From JBJKRF01 sp046704785 (GTDB lineage Bacteria; Chloroflexota; Anaerolineae; Anaerolineales; Villigracilaceae), in contig JBJKRF010000037.1 of the NCBI GenBank assembly GCA_046704785.1, positions 30,018-94,017 of the forward strand: DNA of 64,000 nucleotides. The letters run 5' to 3'. Shown piece after piece: positions 41,065 to 50,092 of this stretch. Every line of letters starts with the position of its first letter. Positions within the stretch are counted from its first letter, which is position 1. Both the position numbers and the translations under genes were made by a program. The notes below the pieces were generated by a model. That model searched no databases, was not told the DNA's origin, and saw nothing but the letters and a program-made list of their open reading frames with translations.

Positions 41065-43556
41065 ATCATCCAGAAGACGATTGGAACGAAGAAGAAGATA
41101 ATTTCAACATCGCGATTTCACAGCGGACCGAGGAGCTTTATCGCATTCCCAACCACGAGGCCGATGAGGAGGGCGTGTTCGAGGCGTTGGTATTGCCCAT
41201 GCGCGACCTGGTGGTTTTCCCGCGCATGGTTTCACCGATGTTCGTGGACAATGAAGCAGCGGTTCTGACCCTGCAAAATGCGCACCAACGCAACCAGACG
41301 GTCATTGGCCTGACGCAGAAGAACCCCGATCAGGATGCGCCCAAGCCGGGCGATTTTTTGCCCATTGGGGTGGAAATGGCGGTGGGGCGCTTGATCTCGA
41401 TGCCGGACGGCAACAGTTCGGCCTTGGTGCAGGGCCGTCGGCGCGTGGAGGTGCTCAAATTCACACGCACGGCCCCTTACATCAAAGTCCGTGTGCGGGT
41501 GATCGAAGAACCGGTCAAAGCCAATAAACAAACCCAGGCGCTGATGCGTTCGGCGCTGGATTTGTTTGACCGCTGTGTGCAGCTCAACCGTTCGATTCCT
41601 GAAGAAGCCCACCTGTTCGCGTTGAATATTTCCGAACCGGGCTGGCTGGCCGACATGGTCGCCACGTCCGTTTCGGCGCCGCTGGAAGAGCGCCAGAAAC
41701 TGTTGTTGATGTCGGCGCCCGAACAGCGCCTGCGCTACGTCAACGAATTGCTGGCGCAGGAAGTGGACGTGCTCGAGCTGGAGGAAGACATCCACAACAA
41801 AGTTCAGTCGGAGGTGGATAAGAGCCAGCGCGAGTTCTACCTGCGCGAGCAGATGAAAGCCATCCAGACCGAACTGGGCGAAGGCGACATCTGGACGCAC
41901 GATGTCAACGAACTGCGCGAAAAGGTGGAGAAGGCCAAACTTCCCGAAGAGGCCAAAGCCACGGTGCTCAAGGAGATCGAACGCCTGGTGCAAATGCCGC
42001 CCATGGCTCCTGAAGTAGGCATCGTGCGCACTTACATCGAATGGATCATCGAGTTGCCCTGGTCGGTCAGCACCGAGGACAACCTGGACGTACGTCACGC
42101 GGCGCAGGTGCTCGACCGCGACCATTACGGCCTGCAGAAAGCCAAGGACCGCATCCTGGAATACATCGCCGTGCGCTCGCTCAAGCCGAAGAAGGAACGC
42201 CAGCCGATCCTGTGCTTCGCCGGTCCTCCCGGCACCGGCAAGACCTCTTTGGGGCGTTCCATCGCCGACGCGCTGGGACGCAAGTTCGTGCGCATTTCGT
42301 TGGGCGGCGTGCGCGACGAAGCCGAAATTCGCGGCCACCGCCGGACGTACATCGGCGCGCTGCCAGGACGCATCATCCAAACCATGCGCCGCGCCGGCAG
42401 CGGCAATCCGCTCTTCATGCTGGACGAAATCGACAAGCTTGGCTCCGACTTTCGCGGCGATCCCTCGTCGGCGCTGTTGGAGGTGCTCGACCCGGAACAA
42501 AACAACTCGTTCAGCGATCACTACATCGAAATCCCCTTCGACCTGTCGAAGGTCATGTTCGTCACCACGGCCAACTCGCTGATGACCATTCCGCCTGCCC
42601 TGCTCGACCGCATGGAAGTCATCGAGTTCCCCGGCTACATCGAAGAAGAGAAACTGTCCATTGCCGACCGTTACCTGATTCCCCGGCAATTGGAGGAGAA
42701 TGGCATGGACGAAACCGGCCTGCGCTTCTCCGAGGCGGCCATGCAAAAGATCATCCGGGAATACACCTACGAAGCCGGTGTGCGCAACCTGGAACGGGAG
42801 GTCGGGCGCGTGGTGCGTAAATCTGCGCGGCTCAAGGCCGAAGAACGCGACTATCCCACCGTGATCACGCCCAACACCGTGGAAAAATTCCTGGGCCCGC
42901 CGCAGTTCTTCCAGTCGGAGGCGGAACGCCGCGACGAAGTGGGCGTGGCTACCTCGCTAGCCTGGACGGAAACCGGCGGCGAGATCATGTCCATCGAAGT
43001 GGCGCTCCTGGAAGGCAAAGGCGGTCTGCAAATGACCGGCCAGATCGGCGACGTTATGCAGGAATCCGGTCAGGCGGCGTTAACCTACATCAAATCTCGC
43101 GCCGACCTGTTCGGCATCGAGCCGGAGGTCTTCGAACGCATGGACATCCACGTGCACATGCCCGAAGGCGCGATCCCGAAGGACGGGCCCAGCGCCGGCA
43201 TTACGCTGGCTACGGCCATCCTGTCGGCGCTGACGGGTCGTCCCGTCTATCGCGAGGTAGGCATGACGGGCGAGATCACGCTGCGTGGGCGTGTGCTGCC
43301 CATCGGCGGTGTGCGCGAAAAAGTGCTGGCTGCGCATCGCGCCGGTTTGAAAGTCATTCTATTGCCGGAGAAAAATCTGAAAGACCTGGTGGACGTTCCC
43401 AAGCGGGTGCGCACCGACCTGAAGATCGTCCCGGTCGAGCACATGGATCAGGTGCTGGAGGTAGCGCTCTACCCGGAGCCAGCCGTCCAACCGCCCAGGC
43501 CGCGTCGTCGCACCGAGGAGCCCGGCGCAGAAGAGGAACAACTCGAAGAAGAGTAA
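41061..43556 (+). CDS. lon: ATP-dependent Lon protease
   Basis: An 831-residue LonA protease. The N-terminal substrate domain starts with VLPMRDLVVFPRMVSPMFV near residue 45; the AAA+ module has Walker A GPPGTGKT at residues 388-395 and LFMLDEIDKL as Walker B. The protease domain has the Ser-Lys dyad at Ser 711 (GPSAGIT) and Lys 754 (REKVLAAHRAG). It degrades misfolded and regulatory proteins in the cytoplasm. The acidic C-terminal tail is not conserved. It is co-transcribed with folC and followed by a strong terminator. Confidence 0.97.
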   Translation: MNHPEDDWNEEEDNFNIAISQRTEELYRIPNHEADEEGVFEALVLPMRDLVVFPRMVSPMFVDNEAAVLTLQNAHQRNQTVIGLTQKNPDQDAPKPGDFLPIGVEMAVGRLISMPDGNSSALVQGRRRVEVLKFTRTAPYIKVRVRVIEEPVKANKQTQALMRSALDLFDRCVQLNRSIPEEAHLFALNISEPGWLADMVATSVSAPLEERQKLLLMSAPEQRLRYVNELLAQEVDVLELEEDIHNKVQSEVDKSQREFYLREQMKAIQTELGEGDIWTHDVNELREKVEKAKLPEEAKATVLKEIERLVQMPPMAPEVGIVRTYIEWIIELPWSVSTEDNLDVRHAAQVLDRDHYGLQKAKDRILEYIAVRSLKPKKERQPILCFAGPPGTGKTSLGRSIADALGRKFVRISLGGVRDEAEIRGHRRTYIGALPGRIIQTMRRAGSGNPLFMLDEIDKLGSDFRGDPSSALLEVLDPEQNNSFSDHYIEIPFDLSKVMFVTTANSLMTIPPALLDRMEVIEFPGYIEEEKLSIADRYLIPRQLEENGMDETGLRFSEAAMQKIIREYTYEAGVRNLEREVGRVVRKSARLKAEERDYPTVITPNTVEKFLGPPQFFQSEAERRDEVGVATSLAWTETGGEIMSIEVALLEGKGGLQMTGQIGDVMQESGQAALTYIKSRADLFGIEPEVFERMDIHVHMPEGAIPKDGPSAGITLATAILSALTGRPVYREVGMTGEITLRGRVLPIGGVREKVLAAHRAGLKVILLPEKNLKDLVDVPKRVRTDLKIVPVEHMDQVLEVALYPEPAVQPPRPRRRTEEPGAEEEQLEEE

Positions 43557-43579
43557 ACCTTCCGTCGCGTCGCATCACC

Positions 43580-43634
43580 AAAACGGGTTTTGTAGTGTTG
43601 TCCAAACGGACAATTCTCACAGAACCCGTTTTTT
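43580..43634 (+). terminator. Terminator after lon, nested hairpins
   Basis: AAAACGGGTT at the left and AACCCGTTTTTT at the right form the outer stem; inside it TTGTCC and GGACAA (43599-43614) make a second hairpin. The T-run favours termination on the plus strand. Confidence 0.75.
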
Positions 43635-43655
43635 GATATGATTAGTATACGAGTA

Positions 43656-43742
43656 CCGCAACTTCCTTAAGTTGTAGGGTTGCGGTCTGGATTTCTTCCC
43701 CGAAAACCAGACCTTGCCCCCTCCACTTTCATAAAGTTGCGG
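43656..43742 (+). promoter_or_regulatory. Leader with competing inverted repeats upstream of the SDR gene
   Basis: CCGCAACTT (43656-43664) can pair with GTTGCGG at 43679-43685 or with the fully complementary AAGTTGCGG at 43734-43742. Between them GGTCTGG (43684-43690) pairs with CCAGACC (43707-43713) and overlaps the first partner. The arrangement allows two mutually exclusive folds just before the ribosome site (GAGAGGAG) of the gene at 43763. No known riboswitch was recognised. Confidence 0.45.
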
Positions 43743-43762
43743 CACGAGAGAGGAGTGGACCA

Positions 43763-44584
43763 ATGCCAACGAGCCTGAAGGGAAAAGTTGTACTGATCAC
43801 GGGTGCCTCTTCCGGGTTTGGCAAGGAGGCCGCCCTGCTATTCGCAAAGGCAGGCGCTTCCGTTGTGCTGGCCGCGCGACGCATCGACCGCCTGCAAGCA
43901 TTGGTCGCCGAGATTCAGGCGCAGGGGGGGGAAGCCATCGCCACGCCGGTCGATATTGCCAACCGCGCCGACATCGAGAACATGGTCAAGAGCGTGATCG
44001 AGAGCTGCGGGCGCATTGACATCCTGTTCAATAACGCCGGCTTTGGCCGCCTGGACTGGCTGGAAAACCTCGATCCCGTACGCGATATCCAAACCCAGAT
44101 CGCCGTCAACCTGACGGGCCTGATCGAAGTCACTCGCACCGTATTGCCCCACATGATCCGCCAGAAGAGCGGCCATATCATCAATATGTCATCGGTAGCC
44201 GGACAGATTTCCGCGCCCCTCTACAGCGTCTACGCGGCCACCAAATTCGGTGTGCGCGGCTTTACAGACGCCTTGCGGCGCGAAGTCGGCGTCTACGGCA
44301 TTCACGTTTCAGGGGTTTACCCCGGCCCGGCAGCCACCGAATTCAGCCAACACACCGGCAACAACTTGCAGCGTCAGATCAGGGTTCCCAAATGGACGAC
44401 CATGAGCGCGGAATATGTCGCCCGACGGGTAGTAGCCCTGGCCGAGCATCCCCGCCGGACATTGATCCTACCCTGGTGGTTTCATCCCATCTTGTGGATA
44501 GATTCTCTGACGCCTGGTCTGGTCGATTGGTTCTTGCGGATATTCTTTGTAAAACCTTATCACAAGGCGGACGAGGCCCGGTAA
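43763..44584 (+). CDS. SDR family oxidoreductase, classical type
   Basis: A 273-residue short-chain dehydrogenase with all hallmarks: ITGASSGFGKEAA cofactor loop, NNAGFG, MSSVAGQISAPLYSVYAATK carrying the Ser and YxxxK residues, and a PGPAATEF turn. A hydrophobic C-terminal stretch (WWFHPILWIDSLTPGLVDWF) suggests membrane association, as in DltE/SDRs acting on lipids. A substrate cannot be named. The gene abuts the convergent membrane protein gene with a 1-base gap and is preceded by the structured leader. Confidence 0.9.
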   Translation: MPTSLKGKVVLITGASSGFGKEAALLFAKAGASVVLAARRIDRLQALVAEIQAQGGEAIATPVDIANRADIENMVKSVIESCGRIDILFNNAGFGRLDWLENLDPVRDIQTQIAVNLTGLIEVTRTVLPHMIRQKSGHIINMSSVAGQISAPLYSVYAATKFGVRGFTDALRREVGVYGIHVSGVYPGPAATEFSQHTGNNLQRQIRVPKWTTMSAEYVARRVVALAEHPRRTLILPWWFHPILWIDSLTPGLVDWFLRIFFVKPYHKADEAR

Positions 44585-44585
44585 A

Positions 44586-46616
44586 TCAGTGGGCTGGCGG
44601 GAGCGCATACAGGTCGTATGCGCCATCGGACGAACTGGCAACCCATTTCAAACGCGCTGCAACCTGCTTCCATTCTCTCGTCAGGTCCAGGTCGAACAAC
44701 CCGCTCTTGCGCAGGTCAGCCGCGACAAAGTCCAGCCCACGCTGCGACACCAACACATGAGTGTATCCCTGCGCACGCCAGGCGTTCAAAATCGCATCCG
44801 CATTGTGATACAGATAGAGATCATGCGCAAAGTTATCGTTGATCGCGTCAGGTTGTACCTGACGGTTCACACCGTAACTGCGCGGTTCGAACAAAAAGTA
44901 GATGGAAGCGTCGGCAGGCGTCTGGGCTGTCAGAGAAAGCAGGTCAGCGTAGCCGGATTGGTAATGTTCGATGTAAGCGAAACGTTGCGTAATCCCCAGC
45001 GAAACTGCCAACGGATTGCGCGCCACTACGCTGAGCGAGAAATCCAGCAAAGTGGCAAATAGCAGCACGGCAATGATAACTTGCGCAATGAAGCTAATGC
45101 GCAATGCACGTGAATCTAACGCGGAAAGTTGCAAAACACCCAAGGCCGTAGGAATGGCAAATGGTATCAAAGCCGGGAAGAGCAGGCGGGATTGCCACAA
45201 TGCGCTCGAATTCATCACGCCCACAACCCAAAACAGAAGACTGACCAGGGTAAATGAGCCCAACAGCCACAGGCCACGGCGCTGTAAGGCCGGCGCTGTT
45301 CGCGCTCGCCACAACGCCCACACCGTCAGTGGGAATAACACCAACCATAACGGCCCAATGCGACCGTCGAAATAGTTGGCGTCGCGGTAACCGAGCGTCA
45401 CAGTTAACGGCAGGGAAAGCAGGGCCAGCGGGTCGAAGCCGATGCCCGTTCCAAGGTCCGCGTACCAGCGTGCACGGAATGCGTCCCAGTAACGTCCACC
45501 GAAAACAAAGGGATAAAAGGGATTCCCCATCCAGGCCCAGTTGCGCACATACCAGGGCGCTGCGACCAGCATCGCCGAAAAGCCAAAGGCCAATAACATA
45601 CGCCAGCTTCTCCCCGGCTGGCGACGGAATATCCAAAACAGGAAAAACATGCCGAAGACCGGCACGACAAAACTCGTATATTTGATTCCCATGGCCAGTC
45701 CGGCCAGGAGGCCGGTCAAAACGCTCTGAAGGACGGGCGAGTCGGGCGTAGTCTTCCACAACAAATACAGAACGGCCAACGTATAAAAAGCCAGCGCCAA
45801 GTCGGTATAGGCCCAGGCCGCCAACCAGGGCAGGGACGGCATGGAGAGCAGTAAGGCCACGGTCCACCAGGCGACGCGCTCCCGCCAATTTTCACGGGCC
45901 CAGTTCCACAGCAATACAACCGTCAACACGCCAAACACCAGATGCAACAACTGCGTCGCCTGTTCGCTGCCCAATCCCAGAGCCCAAATGAAGATACCCT
46001 CGACAAGCTGTGGAAACCAGTAATGCGGGATATTGTAAGCACGCAGCCCACCGTCGCGCAACCAGAGCGAAGGAACCGTCAGGTGGTATAACAAGCCGTC
46101 GAATCCCTCGACAGGCGGGGCAAAAGCCAGGAGAAAAGAAAAGCCCAGGGTGAGCACAGCCACTACCGGAATCCAACGCAACCCGGCAGGGACAGACAAA
46201 TGCAATCCGCTCCACACATCGGCAAATCCCTTCGCGGCGCGGCGCAGCCAGCCGTTCCAGGCAAAGAAGCCCAAAGCCGCCAGTTGGATCAGGAGCAGGG
46301 ACAGGCCTTGCGCCAGGCCGACAACTGCCAGCGCAAATCCCAACAAGCCGATTGCGCCCAGGCCAAGCCCGACGCCAATCAGAAAGGCCGATGTGGATTC
46401 GCTATCCGGCCACAGAAAGCCCAACAGGCCGCTTCCCAGGCTGGCAGCATTGAGCACCATCAGCAGCGTCAGTCCGAGCGCCCATAACGTTGCAGCCAGG
46501 CCGGGGAGCACTTGCAAGGCGAGCGGTTTCTGGGTGATGTAGAAAAACGCAACCAGGAACCCCATCCACAAAAAGAACAAGAGCGCGAGCAAAGCGCGCA
46601 GGCGGGTAGCTTTCAT
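44586..46616 (-). CDS. Large GT39-like membrane protein
   Basis: A 676-residue multi-pass membrane protein with more than a dozen hydrophobic helices. The start at 46616 (MKATRLRALLALLFF) gives a normal first helix; a longer frame to 46709 adds non-hydrophobic residues over the divergent promoter region. It shows a GT-C-like layout: a large first loop (PPVEGFDGLLYHLTVPSLWLRDGG, with acidic Glu-Asp residues), PHYWFPQLVEGIF, and a soluble C-terminal part (YFLFEPRSYG, LDLTREW). It may transfer sugars to the envelope, but the acceptor is unknown. Confidence 0.65.
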   Translation of the reverse strand: MKATRLRALLALLFFLWMGFLVAFFYITQKPLALQVLPGLAATLWALGLTLLMVLNAASLGSGLLGFLWPDSESTSAFLIGVGLGLGAIGLLGFALAVVGLAQGLSLLLIQLAALGFFAWNGWLRRAAKGFADVWSGLHLSVPAGLRWIPVVAVLTLGFSFLLAFAPPVEGFDGLLYHLTVPSLWLRDGGLRAYNIPHYWFPQLVEGIFIWALGLGSEQATQLLHLVFGVLTVVLLWNWARENWRERVAWWTVALLLSMPSLPWLAAWAYTDLALAFYTLAVLYLLWKTTPDSPVLQSVLTGLLAGLAMGIKYTSFVVPVFGMFFLFWIFRRQPGRSWRMLLAFGFSAMLVAAPWYVRNWAWMGNPFYPFVFGGRYWDAFRARWYADLGTGIGFDPLALLSLPLTVTLGYRDANYFDGRIGPLWLVLFPLTVWALWRARTAPALQRRGLWLLGSFTLVSLLFWVVGVMNSSALWQSRLLFPALIPFAIPTALGVLQLSALDSRALRISFIAQVIIAVLLFATLLDFSLSVVARNPLAVSLGITQRFAYIEHYQSGYADLLSLTAQTPADASIYFLFEPRSYGVNRQVQPDAINDNFAHDLYLYHNADAILNAWRAQGYTHVLVSQRGLDFVAADLRKSGLFDLDLTREWKQVAARLKWVASSSDGAYDLYALPPAH

Positions 46617-46762
46617 CCAGATGATTATATAATGCCCGCGAGCACAAGTTGCAATTTCTTGCCTACGAAAACCGCAGAAAACTGCCGCTCGATTTTGACA
46701 AGTTCCCAAGTTGCAAGGGCCGAAAGTGATTTATGATTGAGAAAAGACGACAGGAGCCTGCC

Positions 46763-47869
46763 ATGACATCTCCCCGCCTCGATAAACTAAAGCACGCCTT
46801 GAGCGAAGCCGGCCTGGACGCCCTTCTGCTCAACCCCGGCCCAACACTCACCTATCTGACCGGCCTGCACTTTCACCTGATGGAACGTCCCGTAGTGCTG
46901 CTGGTGGCCGCCGGGCAGGAACCGGCGCTGGTGCTGCCGGCACTCGAAACGCCCAAATTGGACGCCCTGCCCTACAACGTCCGGGCGTTTCCGTATCCCG
47001 AAGACCTGCAACAGTGGAGTCGCGCCTTTCAGGGAGCCGTCCAGGCCCTGAATTTGGACGGAAGGAAGATCGGTGTCGAACCAGGACAACTGCGGCTGTT
47101 GGAATTCCGTCAGGTGCAGGCAGCAGCACCCGCCGCCGACTACCCGGATGCGTCCCAGGTGATCGCTGCGCTCCGATTGCAAAAAGACGCCGACGAAGTT
47201 GCCCGCATGCGACAGGCCGTCGACGTGGCGCAAACCGCCCTCGAGGCGACCCTGCCGTCCATCCAGGCCGGCATGAGCGAGCAGGAACTGGTCGCAGAAC
47301 TGGTCGTCCAGTTACTGCGACATGGCTCTGCGCCGGAACTTCCCTTCAGCCCGATCGTCTCTGCCGGGCCAAACGGCGCCAACCCCCACGCCGCGCCGTC
47401 CGGGCGCAAACTCCAGCCCGGTGACCTGCTCGTGGTGGATTGGGGCGCTACCGTCGACGGCTATATCTCCGACCTGACGCGCACCTTCGCCATCGGCGAG
47501 CCAGACGCAGAATCCCGGAAAATCTACCAGATCGTGCAGCAGGCCAACGCCGCCGGCTGCGCTGTCGCCCAACCGGGGGTCTCCTGCGCCGCCGTGGACG
47601 CAGCCGCGCGCGACGTGATCGAAAAGGCCGGTTACGGGCCCTACTTTACGCATCGTACCGGCCACGGCATCGGTCTGGAAGCGCACGAGGGGCCTTACAT
47701 TCGCGGCGACAACCGCCAACTGCTCACGCCGGGCATGGCCTTCACGGTCGAACCGGGCATTTACCTGACCGGGCGCAACGGCGTGCGCATCGAAGACAAC
47801 CTTGTCATCACCGAGACGGGAGCGGAAATCTTGAGTGACATGCCGCGCGAACTCAGAAGCGTGGGATGA
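46763..47869 (+). CDS. M24 family Xaa-Pro aminopeptidase
   Basis: A 368-residue metallopeptidase with the creatinase-like N-terminal domain and M24 pita-bread fold. The metal ligands are in VVDWGATVDGYISDLTRTF (two Asp), HRTGHGIGLEAHEGP (His), FTVEPGIYL and VRIEDNLVIT (Glu). It removes N-terminal residues before proline in cytoplasmic peptides. The start at 46763 (MTSPRLDKLKHAL) has AGGAG seven bases upstream; the earlier ATG at 46733 lacks one. The gene is divergent from the large membrane protein gene. Confidence 0.92.
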   Translation: MTSPRLDKLKHALSEAGLDALLLNPGPTLTYLTGLHFHLMERPVVLLVAAGQEPALVLPALETPKLDALPYNVRAFPYPEDLQQWSRAFQGAVQALNLDGRKIGVEPGQLRLLEFRQVQAAAPAADYPDASQVIAALRLQKDADEVARMRQAVDVAQTALEATLPSIQAGMSEQELVAELVVQLLRHGSAPELPFSPIVSAGPNGANPHAAPSGRKLQPGDLLVVDWGATVDGYISDLTRTFAIGEPDAESRKIYQIVQQANAAGCAVAQPGVSCAAVDAAARDVIEKAGYGPYFTHRTGHGIGLEAHEGPYIRGDNRQLLTPGMAFTVEPGIYLTGRNGVRIEDNLVITETGAEILSDMPRELRSVG

Positions 47870-47914
47870 AGTGCAAAGCGCGCCACGCGTTTTGCCCATT
47901 TTGAAGAGGGAACG

Positions 47915-48478
47915 ATGACGACATATTGCGACTACGTCCGCGACCACCCGGAAGATATGCTCAACAAGCTCTATCACGATACACTCTATGGATTCCCCAT
48001 CGACAGCGACGACGGCCTGTTCGAGCGACTCGTCCTGGAGATCAACCAGGCCGGTCTTTCGTGGATGACGATTCTCAAGAAGGCGGAGAATTTCCGCCGG
48101 GCGTACGCCGGATTCGACCTCGAAACGGTGGCCGGCTACGGGGAGTCTGAGCGCGCCCGGCTGCTATCAGACGCCGGCATCATCCGCAACCGGTTAAAGG
48201 TCGATGCGGCGATCGAGAACGCGAAACGGATCCGGGCGCTGATCCCCGAATACGGTTCGTTCAAAGGCTGGCTGGATGCGCATCATCCCTTGAGCCGGGA
48301 CGAATGGACCCGACTCTTCAAGCGCACGTTCGTCTTTACCGGCGGGGAAATCGTGAACGAGTTTCTCATGTCCACCGGCTACCTGCCCGGCGCGCATGAG
48401 CGGGACTGCCCGGTTTTCGAATGGGCTGCCGCCGAACACCCGGCCTGGATGACCCCGCCGAGAACGGTGGAGCCATAA
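47915..48478 (+). CDS. tag: DNA-3-methyladenine glycosylase I
   Basis: A 187-residue base-excision repair enzyme of the Tag family. The sequence follows E. coli Tag through YHDTLYGFPIDSDDGLFERL, NQAGLSWMTILKKAENFR and FDLETVAGYGESERARLL, with the Trp/Glu pocket residues. It lacks one conserved N-terminal Cys context (TYCDYVRD instead of RCGW), though the Cys that binds zinc is present. It removes 3-methyladenine from alkylated DNA. Ribosome site GAGGGA is 4 bases before the ATG. Confidence 0.85.
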   Translation: MTTYCDYVRDHPEDMLNKLYHDTLYGFPIDSDDGLFERLVLEINQAGLSWMTILKKAENFRRAYAGFDLETVAGYGESERARLLSDAGIIRNRLKVDAAIENAKRIRALIPEYGSFKGWLDAHHPLSRDEWTRLFKRTFVFTGGEIVNEFLMSTGYLPGAHERDCPVFEWAAAEHPAWMTPPRTVEP

Positions 48479-48490
48479 TTTTTCAAAGGG

Positions 48491-48579
48491 TATAATCCGG
48501 CCAGAAGGCGGAGGCAACATGCGAGGCGCTGCTTGCGAACTCCCCACCTGGGCGACCACACCTCGGTGCTTCCGCTTTT
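48491..48579 (+). ncRNA. Possible small structured RNA or structured leader
   Basis: TATAAT at 48491-48496 is followed by a compact fold: GCGGAGGCA (48508-48516) pairs with TGCTTCCGC (48571 side, 48567-48575), then CGAGG (48522-48526) with CCTCG (48561-48565), enclosing a 34-base apical region. TTTT follows the outer stem, as in an intrinsic terminator. It could be a free RNA of about 75 nucleotides or the leader of the esterase gene starting at 48596. No known family was recognised. Confidence 0.4.
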
Positions 48580-48595
48580 ATAGGAAAAACCAAAC

Positions 48596-49363
48596 ATGGC
48601 CCAACTGATTCCCGCCACCGAACCTTTTTTCTACCCTGGCAACGAGGTCGGCGTCCTGCTGGTTCATGGCTTTACCGGCACGCCCAAAGAGATGCACCCG
48701 ATGGGAGAATATCTCAACCGGCAGGGATTCAGCACGCTCGGACCGCGCCTGGGGGGGCACGCCACCCGTCCGGAAGATATGATCCGCGCCAATTACAGCG
48801 ACTGGCTGGCCTCGCTGGAGGACGGCTACCACCTGCTCTCTGGAGTCGCCAAACGCATCTATCTGGTGGGATTGTCGATGGGCGGCGTGCTGGTGCTGAC
48901 GAGCGCCCCCCGGCTGCCGGTGCGCGGCGTGGTCTGCATTTCCACACCGGCCTACCTGCCCGCTGATTGGCGATTGAACATCATCGACCTGATGGCTAAA
49001 ATCCAGGCTTACGTTCCCAAGAGCAAAGCGGAGCCTGGTTCAGGCTGGTTCGACAAACAAGCCTGGAAAAACCACATCTCCTACCCGCAGAACCCGGTGC
49101 GCTCCGTCGGCCAGTTGAAACGCCTACTGGACGAGATGCACGCCGCGCTGCCCAAGGTCAACGTCCCCGTGCTGCTGATCCACTCACGGAACGATGATTA
49201 CGTCGTGGAGGGCAGCATGCCCTGGATTTACGAACGACTCGGCGCACCCCAAAAACAAATGCTGTGGGTCGAGGGCTCCGGCCACGTCGCCACCGAGGAC
49301 GCCCAACGCGAGACCGTCTTCGAGGCGGCAGCGACTTTCATCGGCCAGATCGAATCGACCTGA
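48596..49363 (+). CDS. Alpha/beta hydrolase, carboxylesterase (Est30-like)
   Basis: A 255-residue serine hydrolase. GVLLVHGFTGTPKEM gives the oxyanion region, GLSMGGVL the nucleophile Ser, and the acid and His lie in LLIHSRNDDYV and WVEGSGHVATED. The order and length match small monoacylglycerol-lipase-like carboxylesterases such as Est30. It is cytoplasmic; short acyl esters are the likely substrates. It forms a close pair with the MBL hydrolase gene, 20 bases downstream. Confidence 0.9.
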   Translation: MAQLIPATEPFFYPGNEVGVLLVHGFTGTPKEMHPMGEYLNRQGFSTLGPRLGGHATRPEDMIRANYSDWLASLEDGYHLLSGVAKRIYLVGLSMGGVLVLTSAPRLPVRGVVCISTPAYLPADWRLNIIDLMAKIQAYVPKSKAEPGSGWFDKQAWKNHISYPQNPVRSVGQLKRLLDEMHAALPKVNVPVLLIHSRNDDYVVEGSMPWIYERLGAPQKQMLWVEGSGHVATEDAQRETVFEAAATFIGQIEST

Positions 49364-49383
49364 CCTTCCCTCCGAGAATAACC

Positions 49384-50025
49384 ATGACCCTGGAAATCGT
49401 TTCCTTTACCCTTGGCCCTACACAGACAAACGCCTACTTGCTGGCCGACCCGCGCAGCGGTGACGCCGCAGTGATCGATCCTGCCTGGGACGGCCAATGC
49501 ATTTTGCATGCGGCGCAGCGGCGCGGCTGGCGCATCGCCCATTTGTGGTATACGCACGCGCACTTCGACCATATCGGCGGCGCAGCGGCCATCGCCGACG
49601 CCCTGAATCCCCTGCCGCTGGTGGCCCTTCATCCAGACGATCACGTCTTATGGCGCGCCGGCGGCGGTGGAGCCTCGTTCGGTTTCGACATCGACCCTGG
49701 CCCCGAACCGACCATCGATTTCACCGACGGCATGATCCTGCGTCTGGGAAGCGCTTCGCTCGAAGTGCGCTACACGCCGGGCCACACGCGCGGACACTGC
49801 GCCCTGTACTGTGCCGAGGAGCACGTCTGCTTCTGCGGCGACTTGATCTTCGCCGGTTCGGTCGGGCGCACCGACCTGCCGGGCGGCAACCAGGCAACGT
49901 TGTTTGACAGTATCCGCACCCAGATCTTCAGCCTGCCCGATGAGACCCGTCTGCTGCCCGGTCACGGTCCACAGACGACGGTCGGCGAGGAAAAACGATA
50001 CAACCCCTTCGTAGGTCAGGTATGA
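49384..50025 (+). CDS. MBL-fold hydrolase, glyoxalase II-like
   Basis: A 213-residue metallo-beta-lactamase-fold protein. The metal-binding motif is THAHFDHIGG, with further His/Asp ligands in PGHTRGHCALY, CFCGDLIFAGSVGRTDLPGG and LLPGHGPQTT. The VGRTDLPGG segment is typical of the short glyoxalase II-like group (YcbL-type). It would hydrolyse a thioester such as S-lactoyl-thiol. A start at 49384 fits the neighbouring stop codon; a longer frame overlaps the esterase gene. Specific substrate unknown. Confidence 0.9.
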   Translation: MTLEIVSFTLGPTQTNAYLLADPRSGDAAVIDPAWDGQCILHAAQRRGWRIAHLWYTHAHFDHIGGAAAIADALNPLPLVALHPDDHVLWRAGGGGASFGFDIDPGPEPTIDFTDGMILRLGSASLEVRYTPGHTRGHCALYCAEEHVCFCGDLIFAGSVGRTDLPGGNQATLFDSIRTQIFSLPDETRLLPGHGPQTTVGEEKRYNPFVGQV

Positions 50026-50092
50026 GGAGAACCGGCTGACATTAGGAACAGATTGACTACGCTGATTGGAACTTCTGTCGAAAGGGAGCAAA

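Noticed and set aside
41232..42746. 504-residue minus-strand frame opposite lon
   Set aside because: Shadow of the lon coding sequence, caused by its GC-rich codons.
48508..48579. SRP (4.5S) RNA on the minus strand, from CAGG and AAGCAGC segments
   Set aside because: The segments flank a loop of the wrong sequence and size; the GGAA tetraloop that is nearly universal in SRP RNA is absent.
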